Of a DNA stretch of 64,000 nucleotides, positions 59,277 to 64,000 are shown piece by piece. The position numbers and the translations under genes are program-made. The number at the start of each line of letters is the position of its first letter. The first letter of the stretch is position 1. Origin of the DNA: Acetobacterium fimetarium (GTDB taxonomy: Bacteria > Bacillota > Clostridia > Eubacteriales > Eubacteriaceae); the NCBI RefSeq assembly GCF_014284475.1, contig NZ_WJBC01000006.1, forward strand, positions 1-64,000, given 5' to 3'. A model generated the notes under the pieces. The model made no database searches and was not told the origin of the DNA. It saw only the letters and a list, made by a program, of their open reading frames with translations.

Positions 59277-59985
59277 TTTCGGCCACCCGGGTTTCATCGG
59301 TATTGCGGGTCTGATTCTTGATCACCGCGGCCACCGCCCCGGCTTTAAGCACCACAATCCGGTCAGCCAGATACAGGGCCTCGCGGATATCGTGGGTCAC
59401 AAAAACAGTGGTCGCCCGGGTTTCCTGGCGGATCTCCAGCAGGGTCTCCTGCAGCTCTTTTTTGGTTTGAGCATCGAGACTGCCAAACGGCTCATCCATC
59501 AGCAGCAACTGGGGCGACAGCGCCAGCGCTCGGGCCAGGGCCGTCCGCTGTTTCATCCCGCCGGACAACTGGTTGGGATAATAATCGCCAAAATCGGTCA
59601 GTTTGACCATCGCCAGATAATGATCTGCCCGGCTGCGGATTTCCTGATGGCTCAACCGCTCCGGGGCGTTTTTCAGGGGAAATTCAATATTATGGCGGAC
59701 CGTCTGCCAGGTAAACAGTTGATCAAATTCTTGAAACACCATGATGCATTGACGACAGGGTTTTTCCACCAGCCTCCCATTGAGCCTGATTTCACCCCGA
59801 TCCGCTTTGACAAACCCGCCGATCAGATTCAGCAGGGTACTCTTGCCACAACCGGAGGCACCGATGACGCAGATCAGTTCACCTGGCCTGATCGCCAGAT
59901 TAATGTCCGCCAGCACCGGCCGCCCCTCGTAGGATTTGTTGACGGCACAAATTTCAATGATGGGGTTCACATCAACGTTCTTCAT
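59254..59985 (-). CDS. NitT/TauT-type ABC transporter ATPase
   Basis: 243 residues from ATG at 59985, which overlaps the permease stop by ATGA. Walker A GASGCGKST, signature LSGGMKQRTALARA, Walker B LLMDEPFGSLD, THDIREA. Distinct from the ATPase at 50465 (roughly 40 percent identity by eye). Powers the second importer. Confidence 0.92.
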   Translation of the reverse strand: MKNVDVNPIIEICAVNKSYEGRPVLADINLAIRPGELICVIGASGCGKSTLLNLIGGFVKADRGEIRLNGRLVEKPCRQCIMVFQEFDQLFTWQTVRHNIEFPLKNAPERLSHQEIRSRADHYLAMVKLTDFGDYYPNQLSGGMKQRTALARALALSPQLLLMDEPFGSLDAQTKKELQETLLEIRQETRATTVFVTHDIREALYLADRIVVLKAGAVAAVIKNQTRNTDETRVAEITALLSP

Positions 59986-60764
59986 GCCACACCCCACTTT
60001 TTGATGGTGTTTTTCTCAAGCTTGCCAAAAACAACATCTTCGACAAAAATCCCCACCGCAATGATCATCAGAATCCCGGCATAAACCCCGGCGGTATCCA
60101 TAAAGACCCGTTTGTTGAAAATATACCAGCCGATCCCGCCGATCCCCCCCGAGGCGCCAAAGATCATTTCCGCCGAGATGGCCGCCCGCCAACCCCGGGC
60201 CCAGCTGATTTTCAGCCCGGCAATCAAAAATGACAAGGAAGCCGGAACAAAGATCCGGATAATGCTCTGCAAGGTATTAAATTCATAATTCATACCGATT
60301 TTTTTATAGACTTCGGGAATGGCTTTGAAACCGGCGGTCATATTGAGAATCATCGGCCATAAAACCGAATGGACAATAACAAACAAGATTGCCATACTAC
60401 CAGTCCCAATCCAGAGAATGATCAGCGGCAACAGAGCGATTCCCGGTAAGGGATGAAAAATTGAGACGCAGGTATCGGTAAAGCTGGCAAACACCGGACT
60501 CACCACTGACAGAAATGACATCAGAAAGGCCAGCACCACGCCAATGCCCAGGCCGATCAGGATCAGCCCCAGGGAAAAAGCCATCTGCATCAGGATATCG
60601 CCATTAATGACCGAATCAATTAAGGCCGCCAGAATCAGCTCCAGAGACGGAAAGGCCAGAGGACTCACCGGCGCCAGTTTCGCCGTCACTTCCCAGGCTA
60701 CAAGCATCAAAATGATCCAGATATATTTTGCATAGGGTTTGAGAAAGATCGCTTTAATCTTCAT
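59982..60764 (-). CDS. NitT/TauT-type ABC transporter permease
   Basis: 260 residues from ATG at 60764, which lies inside the last codons of the binding-protein gene (11-base overlap; GGGAG ten bases upstream). Six hydrophobic segments and the EAA loop (NTLQSIIRIFVPASLSFLIAGLKISWARGWRAAISAEM). Same family as the permease at 52482. Confidence 0.9.
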   Translation of the reverse strand: MKIKAIFLKPYAKYIWIILMLVAWEVTAKLAPVSPLAFPSLELILAALIDSVINGDILMQMAFSLGLILIGLGIGVVLAFLMSFLSVVSPVFASFTDTCVSIFHPLPGIALLPLIILWIGTGSMAILFVIVHSVLWPMILNMTAGFKAIPEVYKKIGMNYEFNTLQSIIRIFVPASLSFLIAGLKISWARGWRAAISAEMIFGASGGIGGIGWYIFNKRVFMDTAGVYAGILMIIAVGIFVEDVVFGKLEKNTIKKWGVA

Positions 60765-61722
60765 AGTCGGTTTGCTCCCAAATAATCGTCCCGGGGTTTT
60801 CAAGACTTTTTTTCAGATACCCGGTTTTCAGCATAAAATCAGAAAAGGTCTGAATGCCTTTGACAGTCTGGCTGTATTCGGTATCGGCAGCGGTCAGATA
60901 GGCCAAGACTTCCGCTTCCGGCAAATCATAGGCCTCGCTGAGAATCCCCGCCGCTTCCTGGGGATGGTCATTGATAAAGGTAATCGCTTCGCCCACCGAT
61001 TGATTAAAGGCGGCATAAACTTCGGGATTTTGATCATGAAGCTTTTTAGTGGTCACCCCAACAATAAATGAGAACTCGCCGCCAAAGGCTTCATTCCCGG
61101 AGAGGATCTGATGAAATCCCGGAGTGGCCAGCTCTTTTTCCAGATACGGGGTGGCGGTAAAGTGGGCGGTCACATCCCCGCCGGAAAGCAGGGCGTTCAT
61201 GCCATCGGGATGGGACAGGGTCACCAGCTGGTTGTCCAGTTTCTGGGGATTGCCGAAGTCCCGGTCACAGGCCATGGCCAGCAGGATATGCTGGACCGAG
61301 CCCGGCTGTGGTACCGCAATGCGGTCTTTTTCGCCCAGTTCGGCCAGGCTGTTGACACTGGTCTTAGTAACCAGCCCGGTGGGCACCGATGAGAGGCCGG
61401 TGGCAATTTTCCAGTCCATCCCGTTGTCCCAACCAATCAGAAATGGCGGAATGGCCATAAACCCGGCATCGAGACGATCCGCCACCATCGCTTCCCGAAT
61501 GGCGGCGGTATTGTTCATCTGTTCCCAGGAAATTACGATCCCCGGACAGTTTTTTTCCAGCAGCCCCTGGGCTTTCATAATTTGCACCGGAGCATAGGCA
61601 ATCCCATATTGTTCGGCAATGCGGATGGTTTTCTGGCCACCGGCCGTTTCGGTTTTGGCACAGCCGGCTGTCAGCACCAGCACCATCAGCCATAAGATGA
61701 TGATATACTTTTTCAATTGCAT
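60754..61722 (-). CDS. NitT/TauT-type ABC substrate-binding lipoprotein
   Basis: 322 residues. Lipobox TAGC (residues 18-21). Either ATG at 61722, directly against AAGGGGG, or TTG at 61716 (MKKYIIILWL), which has better spacing. NMT1/OpuAC-like fold: IRIAEQYGIAYAPVQIMKAQGLLEK, MNNTAAIREAMVADRLDAGFMAIPPFLIGWDNG, RIAVPQPGSVQHILLAMA, HPDGMNALLSGGDVTAHFTATPY. The VPQPGS and HPDGMNA blocks differ from the taurine protein at 51251, so a different ligand is likely. First gene of the second importer operon. Confidence 0.9.
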   Translation of the reverse strand: MQLKKYIIILWLMVLVLTAGCAKTETAGGQKTIRIAEQYGIAYAPVQIMKAQGLLEKNCPGIVISWEQMNNTAAIREAMVADRLDAGFMAIPPFLIGWDNGMDWKIATGLSSVPTGLVTKTSVNSLAELGEKDRIAVPQPGSVQHILLAMACDRDFGNPQKLDNQLVTLSHPDGMNALLSGGDVTAHFTATPYLEKELATPGFHQILSGNEAFGGEFSFIVGVTTKKLHDQNPEVYAAFNQSVGEAITFINDHPQEAAGILSEAYDLPEAEVLAYLTAADTEYSQTVKGIQTFSDFMLKTGYLKKSLENPGTIIWEQTDYED

Positions 61723-61788
61723 CCCCCTTTTTTCTTCTGCGTATTAATTAGTCAGTACTTCCCCAACCATGCCGGCCGGTTGCGATCA

Positions 61789-63036
61789 TCAGTCAAGATA
61801 GGCCTTAGGCTGGATCACCAGATTCTGTCTCTGCTCATCGATGATTTTTAAAGCCCTGAAAGCCTGATTGATGGCTTGATGCAAGGCTCGTTCTGAGGTT
61901 TCAGCCATCACCAGGTAACCGGCTCTGGCGGTGGCGTTGGCAATGGTTTCCAGGGTCTCGCCGACGGCCACATTGTAACCTGCGGCAATCACCCCGGGGA
62001 GCTTTCTGAGGCTCTCCAGACTGGTCAAACTGGTTATTTTCCCCGGTTTGGCAAAAAACAGCTGCACCGACAAATGCTCATTCAAACGTTCTGATCTTGG
62101 CCGCGGCGGAGCAGCGCCGGCCGGAGTAGCATCGATGCCCAGGGAAAAATTAATCACCCGATCAAGAATATCAAAACCAGTCAGATAGGGAATAAAGATG
62201 TCCTCATGGGCACCGCCAATCCGGCCGGCCACCTCGTTGACAACAATCCCCCGATCACCCACCAGCAGTTGAATATAGAGAGGCCCGGCGTTAATCTGAA
62301 AGGCCCGGGTGATATTTTGAACCAGTGCCCGGATCTCCGGGGCCCGGTGTTGATGGCGGCTGGGATATTCATGGGCAAAACAGATGCCAATATTGCGTTC
62401 AAAGGAAAAGCTCTCGCGATCGGTGATGGTGAGAATATCCGGCACCCCCTTGTCAACCCAGGCGCTGACGGTAATTTCATCACTGGGATAGAATGATTCC
62501 AGGAGCACTTTTTCGGCCCGGGAAAATGACAAAGTTTCTGGCAGGCTTTTGATCACCTCCGCCGGGGTGTTGAGTTTAAAAACGCCCCGCTGACCCTGAC
62601 TGTCTAGCGGTTTGATCACCACCGGAAAGGGGATTTTATCCAGATCTTCGGCCCGGGCCGCTTTCGTTAAAAAACGATAGGGTACGGTGGGAATCTGGTT
62701 GGCGGTCATAATCGCCTTCATGATTTCTTTGTTGGTCACGGCCCGGGCTGTTGGCACATCCAGAAAAGCCGGCAGCTGCAAGGCCTCGGCCACCCGGGCG
62801 ACGGTATAAACCGGTTGGTCGGTACCCATTGTCATGACCCCGTCAACGCGGTACTTTTTAGCGATCTCAATGTTTTTTTCGACATCAAAGGTGCTGACCA
62901 CTTCATTGAAGGTCGCATAAACCCGGCCCGGCGGATTTTTAAAATAATCCACCAGGATCACCTCGTGTCCCTGTTCTGCCGCCCGGCGGATGGCACCAAG
63001 CTGATTGTTTCCGCCGCCTAAAATTTGCAGTCGCAT
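61789..63036 (-). CDS. ATP-grasp ligase
   Basis: 415 residues, ATG behind AGGACGGAAATAAAC. N-terminal Rossmann-like domain (MRLQILGGGNNQLGAIRRAAEQGHEVILVDY), then an ATP-grasp domain (TNKEIMKAIMTANQIPTVPY; FPVVIKPLDSQGQRGVFKL; ESFYPSDEITVSAWV; GIVVNEVAGRIGGAHEDIF). Carboxylate-amine/thiol ligase of the carbamoyl-phosphate-synthase-like type; substrate unknown. It lies 2 bases after the GT2 gene, so it probably modifies a precursor of the same glycan or lipid. C-terminal 100 residues (YNVAVGETLETIANATARAGYLVMAET) also follow the family pattern. Confidence 0.9.
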   Translation of the reverse strand: MRLQILGGGNNQLGAIRRAAEQGHEVILVDYFKNPPGRVYATFNEVVSTFDVEKNIEIAKKYRVDGVMTMGTDQPVYTVARVAEALQLPAFLDVPTARAVTNKEIMKAIMTANQIPTVPYRFLTKAARAEDLDKIPFPVVIKPLDSQGQRGVFKLNTPAEVIKSLPETLSFSRAEKVLLESFYPSDEITVSAWVDKGVPDILTITDRESFSFERNIGICFAHEYPSRHQHRAPEIRALVQNITRAFQINAGPLYIQLLVGDRGIVVNEVAGRIGGAHEDIFIPYLTGFDILDRVINFSLGIDATPAGAAPPRPRSERLNEHLSVQLFFAKPGKITSLTSLESLRKLPGVIAAGYNVAVGETLETIANATARAGYLVMAETSERALHQAINQAFRALKIIDEQRQNLVIQPKAYLD

Positions 63037-63038
63037 GT

Positions 63039-63791
63039 TTATTTCCGTCCTTTATTTGTGATTTTGTCCGTTTCTGTGTTAGTGGCATGGTGTCCGCTGT
63101 TAATGCCGTAGTAATAAAACAACCGCAATAACAACAGTGATAACTTCTTAACCGTATAATTGGATTTTCCATAACGGCGTGGCTGATAAGCCACCTTGAC
63201 ATTGCCGATGTTTCTGGTAAATCGCAGCGTGATAGCCGTGATATAGACAAAGGGGGTCTGGTCTTTAATGATCAATTCAACGATTTCCCGGTTGAGCACC
63301 CGAAAGCTGCCGACCCGGATGTTTTTCGGTTTTTTCAGAATCAGGGTAAAAAAAAGATCCACCAGATGGGATCCCAATTGCCGGTAAAACGGATAGCCAG
63401 CCCGGTCGGGAATGCCATAAACCACGTCAAAGCCCTTTTTAATTTCAGCCAAGAGCAACGGAATATCTTCCGGTTGCTGTTCCAGATCGTCATCGATGGT
63501 TATTACCCATCGTCCCCGGGAGCGGCCCATCCCGGTCTTGATAGCCGCCTGCTGTCCAGCATTGTGATCCCGAGTAATTAATATAATCCGGTTATCCCGG
63601 GCGGCCAGCGCCCGGATCACAGCCCGGGAATCATCGCCGGAGCAATCATCAATCAGAATAATCTCAAAACTCAACCCCCGGCCTTCCAGGGTAGCCACCA
63701 GCCGGCTGGTTAATTCGGTGATCGATAGGGCACTGTTATATACCGGGATGACAATACTGACTGTTTCTTCCAACTTAATATTTTGATCCAA
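63039..63791 (-). CDS. GT2 glycosyltransferase (polyprenyl-phosphate type, DPM1/ArnC-like)
   Basis: 250 residues, TTG start behind AAGGAG. Motifs: SIVIPVYNSALSITELTSRL, IILIDDCSGDDSRAVI, GQQAAIKTGMGRSRGRWVITIDDDLEQQPEDI (DDD metal site), and RVGSFRVLNREIVELI. Lacks the C-terminal membrane helices of ArnC but ends in a basic/hydrophobic region. Likely charges a polyprenyl phosphate with a sugar that the GT39 enzyme uses. Transcribed away from tusA. Confidence 0.88.
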   Translation of the reverse strand: MDQNIKLEETVSIVIPVYNSALSITELTSRLVATLEGRGLSFEIILIDDCSGDDSRAVIRALAARDNRIILITRDHNAGQQAAIKTGMGRSRGRWVITIDDDLEQQPEDIPLLLAEIKKGFDVVYGIPDRAGYPFYRQLGSHLVDLFFTLILKKPKNIRVGSFRVLNREIVELIIKDQTPFVYITAITLRFTRNIGNVKVAYQPRRYGKSNYTVKKLSLLLLRLFYYYGINSGHHATNTETDKITNKGRK

Positions 63792-63880
63792 TTTGACTCC
63801 TTGCCGACCGATAAATAATCCTACCGAAACTTATTTTAATATGTTATACTAATACCCAAAAAAGATAAGGCGGTTGATCC

Positions 63881-64000
63881 ATGATAACCATTGATTGTCT
63901 GGGGGAAATGTGCCCCATCCCAGTTCTGAAGGCACAAAAAGAATTTAAAAAACTCGCATCCGGCGATACCATCAAAATCATTACCGATCATAGTTGTGTC
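63881..64000 (+). CDS. tusA: TusA-family sulfur carrier, partial, runs off the right edge
   Basis: ATG at 63881 behind AAGGCGG. The visible 40 codons read MITIDCLGEMCPIPVLKAQK..., with the active cysteine in the CPxP motif (residue 11) and the start of the TusA fold. Usually about 75-80 residues. Carries sulfane sulfur in the cytosol; paired by function with the YeeE gene at 55128. Divergent from the GT2 gene; a TTATACT -10-like box lies at 63844-63850. Confidence 0.92.
   Translation, partial: MITIDCLGEMCPIPVLKAQKEFKKLASGDTIKIITDHSCV

Overview
The window looks like a chromosomal segment of an anaerobic, acetogen-type Firmicute (Clostridia; an Eubacteriaceae/Acetobacterium-like organism is my best guess). 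The reasons are clostridial hydrophobic W (ChW) repeat surface proteins, a class I cyclic-di-GMP riboswitch, flavodoxin-ferredoxin fusion proteins, an iron-sulfur aldo/keto reductase, a YeeE/TusA/rhodanese sulfur set and strong AGGAGG-type ribosome binding sites with frequent TTG/GTG starts. The genus is inference. No rRNA, tRNA or CRISPR array was seen.

Layout. 1-5.4 kb: a two-gene defence module (adenine-specific DNA methylase running off the left edge, coupled by a one-base overlap to a PLD-nuclease/SF2-helicase fusion). 6.5-9.9 kb: a GC-rich, phage-derived operon reading leftward (XRE regulator, replication-like protein, small protein, DUF1659, DUF2922, holin, M15 endolysin, terminator) without any virion genes. 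10.3-19 kb: a TetR/flavodoxin-ferredoxin pair, then a rearranged stretch in which an AAA+ ATPase, a lipoprotein and a riboswitch-controlled CAP/ChW protein sit between fragments of an ancestral ferredoxin gene-terminator-rsgA arrangement. 19-30 kb: cysteine desulfurase, two gene remnants, and several redox enzymes with TetR and Crp/Fnr regulators and a FUSC-type exporter. 30-34.5 kb: YgbA-like protein, a SEC-C protein gene broken by two frameshifts, an NYN/LOTUS protein and a diguanylate cyclase. 34.6-39 kb: a Ser/Thr kinase-FHA-TPR signalling operon with a VanY-type carboxypeptidase. 39-45 kb: a 1357-residue ChW surface protein and its probable LuxR-type regulator, which lacks a standard start codon at its Shine-Dalgarno site. 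45-49 kb: two alpha/beta hydrolases, a DUF2804 protein and a lipoprotein.

49-64 kb is the most coherent block: a taurine-type ABC importer, a second NitT/TauT-type importer, a CoA-disulfide-reductase-like flavoprotein with a rhodanese tail, a YeeE/YedE sulfur transporter, an exported double-rhodanese lipoprotein and TusA. These are interleaved with an RffA-type sugar aminotransferase, an ATP-grasp ligase, a GT2 glycosyltransferase and an ArnT-like GT39 membrane glycosyltransferase. I read it as sulfur acquisition and sulfane-sulfur relay mixed with an amino-sugar/polyprenyl glycan modification set. Several short dispersed repeats and one small inverted-repeat insertion with a 16-bp direct duplication show recent small-scale mobility.
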